Assembly (NCBI GenBank): GCA_020465985.1
Contig: JAANYP010004250.1
Coordinates: 1-64,000 of the forward strand
From: Centrapalus pauciflorus
Lineage: Eukaryota > Streptophyta > Magnoliopsida > Asterales > Asteraceae
Reading direction: 5' to 3'
DNA: 64,000 nt
Part shown: positions 1-10,419 of the stretch, one piece after another
Layout: every line of letters starts with the position of its first letter
Position numbering within the stretch: the stretch's first letter is position 1
Notes under the pieces: generated by a model
The model's input: the letters and a program-made list of their open reading frames with translations, nothing else
Databases searched by the model: none
What the model was told of the DNA's origin: nothing
Position numbers and translations under genes: made by a program

Positions 1-1204
1 CAGCAAGGGAGGTCGGCTTGACAATATTTTCCCTATCAGAAGCTGTGAACAGCAAACTTTGAAGCTGTGCAAGATGGAGTTCAAGAGAATCTTGCACATC
101 AGCAAGGTTTGATGACACAAAATTTGATAGGGAGCCAATGAGTGTGTTCAAGCTGGCCAGAGTGGCAGGAAGTGTAGAATTGCAAGAAGTTAGGAGAGAT
201 GACAGCTGTTGAGAAATAGCTGTCATTGAGGACACAGAGTCCTGTTGTAGTGAAATAATTGAGGAGAGGGATGTGGATACAGTTTGCAGCTGTGCAGTCA
301 GTGCAAGGAGCTGTGGAGAATTATCAGTTTGTGGAGTGGCAGGGAAGGAATCCTTGAACAGATCAAAGAATCCCTTAAGCTGTTCAGACACAGAGTCTGA
401 AATAAGAGAAGGTAGAGAGGACATAGAGGTTTCTAAAGAACCAACTTTGTTGGTCAGCAGAGAAAGCTGATCCTTCAAAGGCAGGTCTTCAGGAGATGGA
501 GGTGTATGGGTGGACTGTTTAGATTGGGTGGATGGAGAAGAATATGATGAGGCTGGTGTATGAGGATGTGATGGAGAGGGAAGAGGAACATTTGAGAGAA
601 GCTCCATAGCCTGGGCAAAAGTAATGTGGCCCAGCTTGGAGGGGTCAAAGGGTCCCTCAGCAGCGGCTGTAGCTGCATCATCAGGAGAAGGGGTTGATGT
701 AGGGGGCCTTTCAGATGCTGCTTGTGTTGCAACACCTTCATGAAGGCCAGTGTGTGTTCCCTCTGCAGTGCCTTGGTGTAAAAGCACCTCATCATGGGGA
801 GATGGGATATGCATTTCAACATCAGCAGTGGTGAAACCTGCTGATGGAGTTTGCACAGAAGGGTCAGCCTCACCCAAGGGATGGTATGTTCCCTGAGGTT
901 CATCATCTTAGGTTGTTGGTCCCTCAGCAGCTGTTTGGTGTAGAACAGCTGTATCATAGGGAACAGAAATTTGAGGCTGATCTGCTGATTGGTCTAGACC
1001 AGCAGTGTGGGCACCTCGTGCAGACTCAGGGTGTAAGAAAGTTTGAGGTGGGGACATTGTGGACTCAGTATGGAGTGGTGAGAACTCCTGTCTTTTAATA
1101 TTCTTATCCTGTTGGGAGGCTGGAATAGTTGAGGTGGCTATCTCCGTTTGTACAACTGGCTCCTGTTGGGAGGAACCAGAGGGTCTAGGCTGACTCTGGG
1201 TGGA
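1..1204 (-). pseudogene. Element A ORF3, C-terminal part (continues beyond window)
   Basis: The ORF3 frame continues after the TAG and is interrupted only once more, by TAA at 908-910. The segment is low-complexity, rich in Pro, Thr, Ser and Gln, with loosely repeated LHQ..AEG units near codons for 955-650. From about 500 to 1 the composition changes to a Leu/Ser-rich amphipathic region with heptad spacing (for example SLLTNKVGSLETSMSSL), suggesting a long coiled coil. This parallels the coiled coil in ORF3 of element F. The end of the gene is outside the window. Confidence 0.65.
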
Positions 1205-2551
1205 CTAAGGTTGGAGTGAAGCAGGCTCCAATTGTGCTGAACCTTCTCCCAAAATAGGAGAGGCAACAGGGGTGGCTTCTCTTACAACTGAACCCTGTTG
1301 AGAGGGAACAGAGGAGCTGGTTGTTTGAGTTGGTTTCTTTTTGGCTAGAGATTTGCGTTGGTATTGGATGGATGAAGTGGGTGATGTTGGAGAGGAGATG
1401 AGAGGTTCAGACTGGACAGGTTTAGAGACTGGGTCAGAAACAGGTGGGTTGACCTGTTCCATAGTCTCAGGTGCCACAAAGGCACCAGCCACAGAGGCTT
1501 CAGGTTCAACAAATAAACCAGGGAGAGGAGCCTGCTCCCCCTCAGCCACAAAGGCTAAGGGTGCAGACTCAGACTGAGCTGTTTTGGCCTTCTTGTGGAC
1601 AGGCCCAGCTTCAGTGGTTGCCATGGTCCTTTTAACAAGTTTGGACCTAGCTTTGGATTTTCTCTTGGGAGCAGCTTCTGGATCCACCCTCACATCAGAG
1701 GGTCCTTCCACCAATCCTAACAACCTCCTCATTGGTGTTGACAGAGGAGGCTCATTTGGAAGAACAGCAGTGTAGAAAACTCTATTCCCTATTATAGGAA
1801 AGGCAGCAGTATGAAGTAAAGGTTGAGAATTATACAAGTGCTCACCACAAATGTGCCTGAAGATGAGGCTCAGAAACCTGGGGTATCGAACAGCAGCTGG
1901 TCGTGTCTCCTGCTGCACCAGGTTCCTCAAGTTCAGGAAAATCCACTTAGCCATGTCCATTGTAGTCTCATCCACCAGCTGTAGGACTATTGGAATTTCA
2001 TCACGGCTCAGTTGGTCAAATGAACCAACTTTGCTGCTGAAGCACATCACCACTGAGGCAAAAAGAAAACTGTAGGTAGGAGACAGATCCTTCCTGAACA
2101 GCGTAGCACCGATTTTGGGTTCTGCTACACCACAGAAGCGTAACAAATTTCCCATTTGTTCATTCTCAGGTTGAGGTATGTCATATGAATCAACAGTTGG
2201 CAGATGAAGAACCTCCCTGAGAAGATCAGTAGTGATCTCAATGGTCTGAGTCCCATTGAGAATAGTCCCCTTGATGACTTTGGTATTGGGGTTGTAGGCA
2301 CAAGTGTACCAAAACTCGTATACCATCTCCTGGTACAGGACACCAGGAGTAGCAGTCATGGCGTAGTTCAATGGATGAACTGTCAAAAACTCCACCATTT
2401 GGTCATAACCTTTCCCCACAAAGTTTTTGGGGATTGTGAGGTTGGCAATGTAGTTAGTGGGTTTGATGGTTAGCATTGTGGTGACTGATGAGTGTTTCTG
2501 TACATCATCACCAACAAATACTGGTAGAAAGGGGATGTTTCTGTGAGCCAT
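1205..2551 (-). CDS. Element A ORF3, N-terminal part
   Basis: The first ATG is at 2551; the ORF is open a little further upstream. About 240 N-terminal residues form a domain that also begins ORF3 of elements E and F: shared features are a YDQMVEFL / FREVLDFL block, a LLREVLHL / MLRQVLQL block, a VVMCFSSK / FMVCFAPK block and YPRFLSLIFRH / YPRFIMMLIRH. A Lys/Arg-rich patch (PKRKSKARSKLVKR, then KKAK) at about residues 300-340 looks like a nuclear localisation signal. The rest is Pro/Ser/Glu-rich. No signal peptide or membrane span is visible. TAG at 1205-1207 ends it, but the same frame stays open beyond. The function is not known; such downstream genes are often called envelope-like, which this sequence does not support. 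Confidence 0.8.
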   Translation of the reverse strand: MAHRNIPFLPVFVGDDVQKHSSVTTMLTIKPTNYIANLTIPKNFVGKGYDQMVEFLTVHPLNYAMTATPGVLYQEMVYEFWYTCAYNPNTKVIKGTILNGTQTIEITTDLLREVLHLPTVDSYDIPQPENEQMGNLLRFCGVAEPKIGATLFRKDLSPTYSFLFASVVMCFSSKVGSFDQLSRDEIPIVLQLVDETTMDMAKWIFLNLRNLVQQETRPAAVRYPRFLSLIFRHICGEHLYNSQPLLHTAAFPIIGNRVFYTAVLPNEPPLSTPMRRLLGLVEGPSDVRVDPEAAPKRKSKARSKLVKRTMATTEAGPVHKKAKTAQSESAPLAFVAEGEQAPLPGLFVEPEASVAGAFVAPETMEQVNPPVSDPVSKPVQSEPLISSPTSPTSSIQYQRKSLAKKKPTQTTSSSVPSQQGSVVREATPVASPILGEGSAQLEPASLQP

Positions 2552-2587
2552 TTTGGAAGTAGTGAAAGTAGCAAAAGCACAAGACAC

Positions 2588-3256
2588 TTAGTCGATTTTT
2601 AGGGTTCTTAGGAGGTTTATGGTAGTAGTGAGGAAGACGAAGATGAAACAGTATGAGTTATTTATAGGATTTGAATGTGAGTGAGGATGAGAGAGAAATG
2701 TTTGGGCGGTTGATTTGAAAAAGTCGTTAACGGAAAACGGAACGGTTGTCCATGTCAGACCGTTTGTCAGACCACTTGAGCCCTTTTTAATCACTAACAC
2801 ACGTAACCCACATTATCCGCGGTAATTAAGTTAAATAAAAACAGAAATTAAGTAACTTAATTGTGAAGAAAGGTAATTAAAAACTGTTGATCTAAGCTGT
2901 TGGTCAAACCTGTGATGAGCAGGGGCATCACAAGCTGATCACTTTTCAAGATGTTCACTCTTCACACTATGCAAGCAACCTGTGTTCTAAATTAAGATCA
3001 GGTTGTGTTCAATAGCTGAACAGGTTACAAGACAATGTGTTGTGGGTCAGTGTGAAAGAGTGAGCAGGGTGGAGAATGGACCATCAGAGCAGGCTGGACG
3101 AGTAGAATAGTATTGTTCAGCCTGTTATATGTTCAAGTTGTTCAAGGATTTCAGAAAAATGACTAAGTACAGAACATGCATAGCCTGTTCTGTCTAAGCT
3201 GTTCTGAGAAACTTGAGCAGTGTGAGACATACAAAGCCTTAGACCTTTGAGGACAC
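2588..3256 (-). other. pol-ORF3 spacer of element A
   Basis: Noncoding. The stretch 2880-3240 is rich in the same word that fills the LTR of this element: AAGCTGTT, AACAGGTT, GCCTGTTC and GAGCAGG in both orientations. Close to the ORF3 start the words stop. I found no convincing TATA box here. Confidence 0.6.
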
Positions 3257-4379
3257 TTAGTCACTTTTGTTTAACATGCCCAGCTTACTGACAAGGTAAT
3301 TAAACCTGGTTTCATCAAGAGGTTTGGTGAAAATGTCTGCAAGCTGTTCATTAGTGGAAATAAAGCTTACCTCCACATTACCTTTCTGAATGTGATCCCT
3401 GATGAAGTGAAGTCTGACTTCAATATGCTTAGTTCTTGAATGAAATACTGGATTGTTGGAAATTGCTATGACACTTGTGTTATCACACAGAATAGGAATT
3501 TTCCTATACACAAGCCCATAGTCTTCAGAGCTGATGCTGCATCCACAGAATCTGCCCACAGCAGCTTCCAGCAGCAATGTACTCAGCTTCAGCAGTAGAA
3601 GTAGACACTGAGTTCTGCTTCTTGCTACACCAACTTATCAACTTACCACCAAGGAGTTGACACCCACCTGTTGTGCTTTTCCTATCTAGCCTGCAGCCTG
3701 CAAAATCAGAATATGGATAACCTGTTAGTTCAAGGCTTGAGTCTTTGGGATACCAAAGACCCAAACCTGGTGTACCCTTCAGGTATCTGAAGATTCTTTT
3801 AACAGCAGCTAGATGAGATACCTTTGGATCAGCTTGGAACCTAGCACACAAACAGGTGGCAAACATAATATCAGGTGTACTAGCAATTAAGTATAGCAAG
3901 CTCCCAATCATACCTCTGTAAGCTGTTACTGAAACAGCTTTCCCACTGGCATCAACATCCAATTTTACATTGGTTTCCATTGGGGTTTTAATAGGAGAAC
4001 TTTGATCAAATTTAAACTTTTTCAATAGATCTAAAGTATACTTTCTTTGATTTATAAAAATTCCAGTTGAGGTTTCTTTAACCTGTAAACCTAAAAAGAA
4101 AGTAAGTTCTCCCATCATACTCATTTCATATTTGGATTTCATGAGTAATGAAAAATTCTTGCATAACTGCTCATTGGTAGAACCAAATATTCTATCATCC
4201 ACATAAATTTGAACAAGCATAATATCAGATTTCACCTTCTTTATGAACAGTGTGGAATCCACTTTACCTCTGGAATACCCATTGCTCATAAGGAATTCAG
4301 TAAGAGTGTCATACCAGGCTCTAGGGGCTTATTTGAGACCATAGAGTGCTTTGTCCAACTTATAGACAAAACCTGGATG
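3257..4379 (-). pseudogene. pol: Element A Pol: C-terminal RT and RNase H
   Basis: Continuing RT has a second TAA for CAA (4329-4331). The active-site box reads YVDDRIFGS, with Arg where Copia RT normally has Ile. RNase H follows with GYPYSDFAGC, DRKSTTGGC and STAEAEYIAAGSCC. A frameshift near 3525-3577 separates the last RNase H part, which keeps NNPVFHSRTKHIEVRLHFIRD and ADIFTKPL. Pol ends near 3257. The stops and the frameshift make this copy non-functional for reverse transcription. Confidence 0.87.
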
Positions 4380-5222
4380 TTATTCATTTTCAAAACCTGG
4401 AGGCTGCTTGACATAAACTTCTTCTTGCAGCTTCCCATTCAAAAATGCACTCTTCACATCCATTTGAAATACCTTAATGCTCTTATGAGCAGCGTAGGCT
4501 AGATACAAACGAATTGCTTCTAGCCTGGCCACAGGAGCAAATGTCTCATCATAGTCAATTCCTTCCTCCTGTCTATAACCCTGAGCAACCAGTCTTGCCT
4601 TATTTCTTATGACATGACCTTGCTCATCCATTTTATTCCTGAAAACCCATTTAGTGCCAATTATAGTTTTACCTTTAGGAGTAGGGACCAGATTCCATAC
4701 CTTGTTTCTCTCAAACTGATTTAGTTCTTCTTGCATGGCAGTGATCCAATTGGCATCTTTTAGTGCTTCATCCACCTTCTTTGGCTCCATTAGTGAAACA
4801 AAACTAGAGAACATACAGAAGTTCCCTAAGCTGTCCCACCTTGTTTGTACCCCTTTGTTGATGTCACCAATTATTTGATCATTGGGGTGACATCTGATCC
4901 ACTTATGATCATTCTTCAATAAGGATTCTCCTGAGTTATCAGCAGCTTCAGCAGGTCCTGTTGAACAGTTCTCAAGATTTTCAGACACATTGTTGTCTTG
5001 AGCCTGTTCACTTCTTGAACATGACTGACCACTGTTGAACATATCAGCAGAGGAACCAGGAAAATCAGCATTGATAGGTTCAGGACATGCAGTTGTAATT
5101 AGGTCAGTACACTTATTCACACAGGTTGTATTGACATAATCATCATCATGCCCATCATGATTAACAGGTTCCACACTGGGTGTTGTAGAAGCTTTTGAGT
5201 CCTCTTCACTGTTTGAATGCAT
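4380..5222 (-). pseudogene. pol: Element A Pol: linker and N-terminal RT
   Basis: This 280-codon stretch continues pol after the TAG. The first 130 residues are an Asp/Ser-rich linker. The RT fingers and palm begin near residue 155 (WITAMQEELNQFERNKVWNL; KWVFRNKMDEQG; RLVAQGYRQEEGIDYDETF). The segment FQMDVKSAFLNG contains the first catalytic Asp. It ends at a TAA (4380-4382) where relatives have CAA, a C-to-T type change. Coding for the same domain resumes immediately. Confidence 0.85.
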
Positions 5223-6590
5223 CTATTCATCAAAGTTTAATTCTCCTGAAACTGATTCAGGAACAGCTTTGGTGGAAGCATTCTTGGACTCTTCAAAGGT
5301 GACATTGATAGATTCATCTATCACCTTTCTTTTGTTGTTGTATACTCTGTCGGCTTTGGAGATAGCAGAGTAGCCAACAAACACACCTTCATCAGCTTTT
5401 GGTTCAAACTTTGCCAGTTGGTCCCTTTGATTCAGAATGAAGCAGGGACAACCAAACACATGGAAGTAACTGACATTTGGCTTCCTCCCTTTGAGCAGCT
5501 CATAGGGGGTCTTGTTGAACCTTTTCACCACTAAGGATCTGTTTTGGGTGAAGCAGGCAGTGTTAACAGCTTCAGCCCAGAATGATGAAGGTAAACCAGA
5601 TGCACACAGCATGGTTTTAGCAGCTTCAATGAGAGTTTTGTTTCTCCTTTCAGCAACTCCATTTTGTTGTGGAGTTCTTACAGCTGAAAAGTTTTGAGTG
5701 ATTCCTTTCGCTTCACAGAAGTCTTCAAGAGTACTGTTTCTGAATTCAGTACCATGATCACTTCTAAGCTGCTTCACTTGGGCAGAGTTCAGCATTTCCA
5801 TCTTTTTCACAAATCCAATAATTTCTCTAGCAGCCTCTCCTTTGCTCTTCAAGAAGATAACCCATGTGTACCTAGAGAACTCATCAACCATTACTAGAGT
5901 GTATCTTCTTCCTCCTAGACTTGGGACATTGACAGGTCCAAACAAGTCCATATGGATTAAGAAGAGAGCAGTATCAATAGAAAAGTTATGTTTGGATTTA
6001 AAAGATGATTTCCTCTGCTTGCCTTTCTCACAAGCTATGCAGAGTTTATCTTTAACAAAGGTCATAGAAGGCAAACCTGTCACCAACTCTTTCTTACAGA
6101 GTTTGTTTATGTTTTTGAAGTTCAGGTGTGACAGCCTTTTGTGCCATAACCAGTTTAAGTCTGCATTTGTTCTTGTGAGAAAACAGGTCTCAGTTGTGGG
6201 ATCAGCAGATTGCATGTCCACAACATATACACCTTTCTTTCGTTGAGCACACAGCACACCTTTGCCTTGGGGATCCAGTATGTAACTCAGGTGCTCATCA
6301 AAATTAACTTTATAGCCAGCATCACACAGTTGACTTATGCTAACAAGATTATGTTTTAGTCCAACCACATAGGCTACTCTTTTGAACACTGCAGCACCAG
6401 CTTTAAGAGTTCCATATCCCTCAATGGATCCCTGTACATTGTCACCAAATGTGACTTTTCGCCCTTTTTCAGGCCTGAGATCACTCAACAGGTCCTTACA
6501 ACCTGTCATGTGCCCTGAGCAGCCACTGTCCAAGTACCAAACCTGGGATGGTTGTTTTTCCTGCAGAGTGACAAGAAGAATATTAGTCAT
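5223..6590 (-). CDS. pol: Element A Pol: protease and integrase
   Basis: The 455-residue ORF starts with the Copia aspartic protease motif WYLDSGCSGHMTG. The integrase zinc domain follows (LWHKRLSHLNF, later CIACEKGK). The integrase core has D, D and E in HMDLFGP, RSDHGTEF and NGVAERRNKTLIEAAK. The usual DNG after the second catalytic Asp is DHG here. The C-terminal part has the ELLKGRKPNVSYFHVFGC block typical of Copia integrase. It ends at a TAG (5223-5225) with RT coding continuing in the same frame, so the stop is probably a mutation. The frame matches the main gag frame. Confidence 0.9.
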   Translation of the reverse strand: MTNILLVTLQEKQPSQVWYLDSGCSGHMTGCKDLLSDLRPEKGRKVTFGDNVQGSIEGYGTLKAGAAVFKRVAYVVGLKHNLVSISQLCDAGYKVNFDEHLSYILDPQGKGVLCAQRKKGVYVVDMQSADPTTETCFLTRTNADLNWLWHKRLSHLNFKNINKLCKKELVTGLPSMTFVKDKLCIACEKGKQRKSSFKSKHNFSIDTALFLIHMDLFGPVNVPSLGGRRYTLVMVDEFSRYTWVIFLKSKGEAAREIIGFVKKMEMLNSAQVKQLRSDHGTEFRNSTLEDFCEAKGITQNFSAVRTPQQNGVAERRNKTLIEAAKTMLCASGLPSSFWAEAVNTACFTQNRSLVVKRFNKTPYELLKGRKPNVSYFHVFGCPCFILNQRDQLAKFEPKADEGVFVGYSAISKADRVYNNKRKVIDESINVTFEESKNASTKAVPESVSGELNFDE

Positions 6591-6819
6591 TTTTAGGGGA
6601 ACTCATCAGTGAGATGAGTTCTCCTACTTCATCAACATTTGTTGATGGACTTGTGATATCAACACTAATATTCCCTATTTGAATGGTATCAATTTGGATA
6701 CCACTTTCATTGACTAAAATGTTTCCAACACTGTTTATGTTAGCTGTGAGGGAACCATCAGAGTCAGCAGGCCTCATGTCCTCAGTTTCAGGGCAATCTT
6801 TGGCCAGATGTGTCTTCAT
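6583..6819 (-). pseudogene. gag: Element A Gag C-terminus with second zinc knuckle (shifted frame)
   Basis: This segment overlaps the end of the main gag ORF in another frame. It continues Gag with a second CCHC knuckle, CYKCGMKTHLAKDC, whose first half lies just upstream of the 6819 start. It ends at TAA at 6583-6585, overlapping the start of the pol frame. The frame change is best read as damage. A pyrimidine tract ending CTCTGCAG sits just inside the pol ORF and would make a good 3' splice site, so splicing across the gag-pol stop is an alternative. Confidence 0.7.
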
Positions 6820-9296
6820 TCCACATTTATAACATTTTCTTCTTTTAGCATTTTTGGACCAGTTGATTTAGCAAACTTATTATTATTTGATGAATCAACA
6901 GCTTGAGTGGAAAGTTCAATAGCAACAGCTTTGCCTGTCTCTTCTTTCCACTTTTTAGGAGGACAGATGTCAAAGATAGGAAGCTTAATTGGCTTTTGAA
7001 TTTCCACAGGTTTAGGAAACTTATTCCTAGATCTCTCAGGCTGAGCAATGGCTTTGCCTTTGTCCTTCCTGAGATGTGATTGATGTTGCCTATCAACATA
7101 ATCATTATTTTTGGTTTTGAAAAACTTATTTAAAACCAGCTTACCACTATGATTAGAAAACTTATTTGAAATCACAGCAGGTTTGCCTTCAACATGAGAC
7201 TTACCCTTGTTAAAAGCAGACTGCTTACCTTTTGAAAACTTCTTTTCAAAATGTTCAGCATTAAAAGGATTAGTATGCCTTTTTACATCAGCTTTAGACC
7301 CAAAGCCTGTTTTGTCAACAGGCTTGGTGTCCACAGCTGCAGTTTGGGCATGCTTTCCTTTCTTTTGCTTGTGTGAATCAGCAGAACACTTAGCAAGCTG
7401 ATTTGATGGAAAACTTATTTCATCAGCAGCTTTTGTGCTAGGTTCACACGAGCTGTCAGTGTTTTGAGGCCTGACAAACCTGTTTGTTGAGATTAATTTA
7501 CCATTCACTTTTTGAATAGAAGTGTTTGGAAGCTCACCAAGAGTGGACAAGTCTTCTTTCAAATTATTAACCTCAACAATGGAAGCTGCTGTGTCAAGAT
7601 CCCCTCCAAGATAGGCATGGATTTGTGCAGGAATCTGCTGACTTATGCAGTGGCTGACTTTTTGTGCAGATTGGCACCAAGAGTCAACTATCTTTTGAAG
7701 CTTAACATGTTTTATATCTGTTTCTCTCTTTTCTTCCAGTAAAATGGAATTGATGTGTTTTAATTCATCAAGCTCAGCTTCCAACTTATGGAAACTGTCC
7801 AGTTTGCTAGATTTTGTTTCAATATCAGTTTTAAGCTTAGAGATTTCAGATAATAAAACAGCATGCTTCTCAACAGCAGCTTTCAGATCAACAAGCATAT
7901 ATTCAAACATTTTAACTTTTTCTTCAGAACTGTAATCCATAAAATTTTGTACCTTATACATCATTGTAGGATTCCAGTTCTCCAAGCTGCTAAAAGCTTC
8001 AGCTTCAGCCAGGTCCTGTTTGAAGTTGCTTGTTGATGGGACATCAGTGTTGGCCATCAGACAGTTATTATCTTCTTCATCAGATGATGAATCAGACTCC
8101 TCCCAGTCACACGTCTCTGCCATGAGTCCCTTTGGCCGGTAGGAAACCACTGAGTTTTCCAACTTTCTCAGCTTAGCCATAGCCATAAGGTACTTAACCC
8201 TATAGCCATCATCCCTGTTTGTCTTGTGTGGTTTGGATGACTGACCAACAGCTTTTGACACACAGTCAGCAGCTATGTGGCCAGGTTTGCCACATTTAAA
8301 GCACTCAGCTTTGGTCTTATCAAATGCCTTCTTTTTAACAGCGTTTGAGCTTCCCTGTAGCATGTTTCTTCCAAACCTTTTCTTGTTGAACCTTTTGACA
8401 AGCATGGCTATCATTTGCTCATCATCCAGTTCAGGAATATCTGCATTGTCTTCCTCATCAGACATTTCCTCCTTATCATCAGCCTGTTGATCAGGTTGAG
8501 TGAACACATCACTCACTTGATTTACAGGTTGTCTCACACTGGCCACAAAGGCTGCACCTTTCTTAGATATTTCCAAGGCATTTCTCTTCTGTTGCCTTGA
8601 CTGCTCATCATTCAGTAAGGATCCATATAGGTTAACAAGATCCATACTTCTGATGGTACCTGAATTCCTTAATATTGTAGAAATATAATTCCATTCTTCA
8701 GGCAGGACGTCTAAGAATTTGTTTACCAAAGTCAGGCTGTCCTTGGTGATCCCAACAGCTTTGAGATCATTTACAACAGCAGTAAACCTAGTGTAGGTTT
8801 CAGTGAGAGTCTCCTTTGGTTTTGCAAAGAAGAGTTCATACTGTCTAACAAGATTATTAATCCTGTTGTCCAGTGTGATTGTGGGTCCATCATATACAGT
8901 ACACAAAGTATCCCACATCTCCTTTGCAGTCTTCATCTTCTCAACCTGTTTGAACACATCATCAGGCAGAGAGATGACCAGGTTATTTATGGGCTTTGCA
9001 TCAAGAGCGACCAGTCTTTTGTCTTCATCAGAGCATTGAGCTTTTGCTTTCTCAAATGTTCTGATTTCAGGAGCAGCTCCTTCAGGAGCAGCTCCTTCAA
9101 CAGCAGGAGTTATGGTTGTAACAGAGGTTGGCACATAGGGACCCTCCATTACAATCTCTGGTAGTTTCACATCCAGATTCTCTAAGTAGAGCATCATTCT
9201 GCACTTCCAACCAGAAACGTTCTGATGATTGAACTTTGGAGGTTTGCCCATTGAGCCATTGTCATAGTATGAGGAACTTGCAGCACTGTTGTCCAT
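6816..9296 (-). CDS. gag: Element A Gag (main ORF, frameshifted near its C-terminus)
   Basis: This 826-residue ORF encodes the capsid/nucleocapsid protein. Residues 1 to about 240 are the Copia-type Gag domain (W at the start of the GWKCRMMLYLENL segment, later EMWDTLCTVYDG). A CCHC zinc knuckle CFKCGKPGHIAADC lies near residue 330. A long heptad-rich region near 450-540 suggests a coiled coil, and the C-terminal third is Lys-rich. The ATG follows the PBS directly. The reading frame slips in an A-run just before 6840: the second knuckle is encoded in another frame (next entry). A one-base deletion is the likely cause, so this copy would end early. Confidence 0.88.
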   Translation of the reverse strand: MDNSAASSSYYDNGSMGKPPKFNHQNVSGWKCRMMLYLENLDVKLPEIVMEGPYVPTSVTTITPAVEGAAPEGAAPEIRTFEKAKAQCSDEDKRLVALDAKPINNLVISLPDDVFKQVEKMKTAKEMWDTLCTVYDGPTITLDNRINNLVRQYELFFAKPKETLTETYTRFTAVVNDLKAVGITKDSLTLVNKFLDVLPEEWNYISTILRNSGTIRSMDLVNLYGSLLNDEQSRQQKRNALEISKKGAAFVASVRQPVNQVSDVFTQPDQQADDKEEMSDEEDNADIPELDDEQMIAMLVKRFNKKRFGRNMLQGSSNAVKKKAFDKTKAECFKCGKPGHIAADCVSKAVGQSSKPHKTNRDDGYRVKYLMAMAKLRKLENSVVSYRPKGLMAETCDWEESDSSSDEEDNNCLMANTDVPSTSNFKQDLAEAEAFSSLENWNPTMMYKVQNFMDYSSEEKVKMFEYMLVDLKAAVEKHAVLLSEISKLKTDIETKSSKLDSFHKLEAELDELKHINSILLEEKRETDIKHVKLQKIVDSWCQSAQKVSHCISQQIPAQIHAYLGGDLDTAASIVEVNNLKEDLSTLGELPNTSIQKVNGKLISTNRFVRPQNTDSSCEPSTKAADEISFPSNQLAKCSADSHKQKKGKHAQTAAVDTKPVDKTGFGSKADVKRHTNPFNAEHFEKKFSKGKQSAFNKGKSHVEGKPAVISNKFSNHSGKLVLNKFFKTKNNDYVDRQHQSHLRKDKGKAIAQPERSRNKFPKPVEIQKPIKLPIFDICPPKKWKEETGKAVAIELSTQAVDSSNNNKFAKSTGPKMLKEENVINVE

Positions 9297-9344
9297 GGAA
9301 ACTTTGGGAAAATGAGAGATCTAGAATGACACACATTCTAAACT

Positions 9345-9356
9345 GCTCTGATACCA
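9345..9356 (-). other. Primer-binding site of element A
   Basis: The minus strand reads TGGTATCAGAGC, the complement of the initiator-Met tRNA 3' end. It lies two bases after the LTR. The gag ATG follows about 50 bases later, so this element has a very short leader, unlike elements F and J. Confidence 0.9.
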
Positions 9357-9358
9357 GT

Positions 9359-10419
9359 TGTAGGTCCCAAAAGATATCCCAAGTATATAGCCTTAAGCTG
9401 TAGAGGGGGGGTGAATACAGCTATTTAAAAACTACACACAATTTTCTCAATGTTTGTATGTATTATCAACAAGTGTTAATTACAAACGAGCTTGAATGCG
9501 GAAAGGTTCAAGCTGAGATGACAGATACAACAGTATGTTTAACTAGCCTAAGACAGACTTAAACTGGTTACAATGAATACACTCACTAAGAATCACTCAC
9601 TGTGTTTACAAGACTCAGAGGAATAGCTTGAACAAGAACAACTTAGACACTGAGCACTGTTTTATTCAAGCAGACTTGCATGCATGAAAGACACACTTGA
9701 ATGCACGTTCACTCTTGGTTTCAGCACTTAGCTTTTGGCTTAATATTTCAATCCTTGGAAGTTTCTTTTTATACTCACTCAGAGGATTTAAGTGAAGCTT
9801 CTTCATTGGACGGAATGAAAAAGGGAAAGTCTTGTTGAAAAGACAACATAAACTCTTATGCACATTCTGAAAAGCAGACTTGTCTTCATGTGGGCAGAAC
9901 TTTTGTCTTTTCACTTTGTCTACTGTTGTATTGCCTTTAACTAAATAAGGAATGTCAACTTTCTGTCTTTCTTCCTTTGTTAAGGCCTATTTTGATATAA
10001 GAAAAAGGTCTGTCACCCTTTTTCAAATATCCTTTTATCTTCATGTAACAGAACAGCTTGTGCAGGCTGAGCAGTTCTGATTTCCACTTTGTCTTCGACT
10101 TTGTAAACTGATCTTGCAGTCAAAAACAATACATGAGGACTTGGAAACATATTCCATAAAGTGTTTAGCATATTCACAAAGAACAGGTTCTGTTCACAAA
10201 GAACAGAACACTTGTAAACTGCCCAAGCTGCTCACCAGTGTAGAGCAGCGTAGACAGATTATGTCCAGCCTGTTCAGCAGACTGAACAGCTTGGGCAAAA
10301 CTGCCTTTGTTGCAACACATGCAACACATAGAACAGCTTCAGGCTGATATTGCAAATCATTTTTAGGTTTCAATAAGGCATATAACAGTCCTTAAATTTA
10401 ACCTTCAAAAGCATCAACA
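9359..10419 (-). repeat. 5' LTR of element A
   Basis: On the minus strand the LTR starts TGTTGATG and ends CCTACA, so its tips are TGT...ACA. The inner end is firm because the PBS follows two bases later. The outer end is inferred from the terminal match. A TATA box (GTATAAAAAG on the minus strand) lies near 9766-9774. The upstream part, about 10040-10340, is crowded with GAACAG and its complement CTGTTC. The only copy of this LTR in the window is this one, so no age can be read. Confidence 0.65.
9766..9773 (-). promoter_or_regulatory. TATA box of element A LTR
   Basis: The minus strand reads TATAAAAA here, a good plant TATA match, about 410 bp before the LTR end. The dense GAACAG/CTGTTC words lie upstream of it, as expected for an enhancer. 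Inference from motif and position only. Confidence 0.5.

Larger units (their letters stand above)
1..10419 (-). mobile_element. Element A: Sirevirus-like Copia retrotransposon, 3' end outside window
   Basis: Read on the minus strand the order is LTR (10419-9359), initiator-Met PBS, gag, protease-integrase, RT-RNase H, spacer, and a long extra ORF (ORF3) that runs off base 1. Integrase before RT defines Copia. A large Gag with two zinc knuckles plus a gene downstream of pol is the Sirevirus layout. The coding region is old: it has several in-frame stops and at least two frameshifts. The 3' LTR must lie to the left of the window. Confidence 0.9.

Noticed and set aside
273..470. Short plus-strand ORFs across 1-9300
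   Set aside because: Antisense shadows of element A genes on the minus strand.
10114..10347. 77-codon plus-strand ORF
   Set aside because: Lies inside LTR A, composed of the GAACAG words; no homology.
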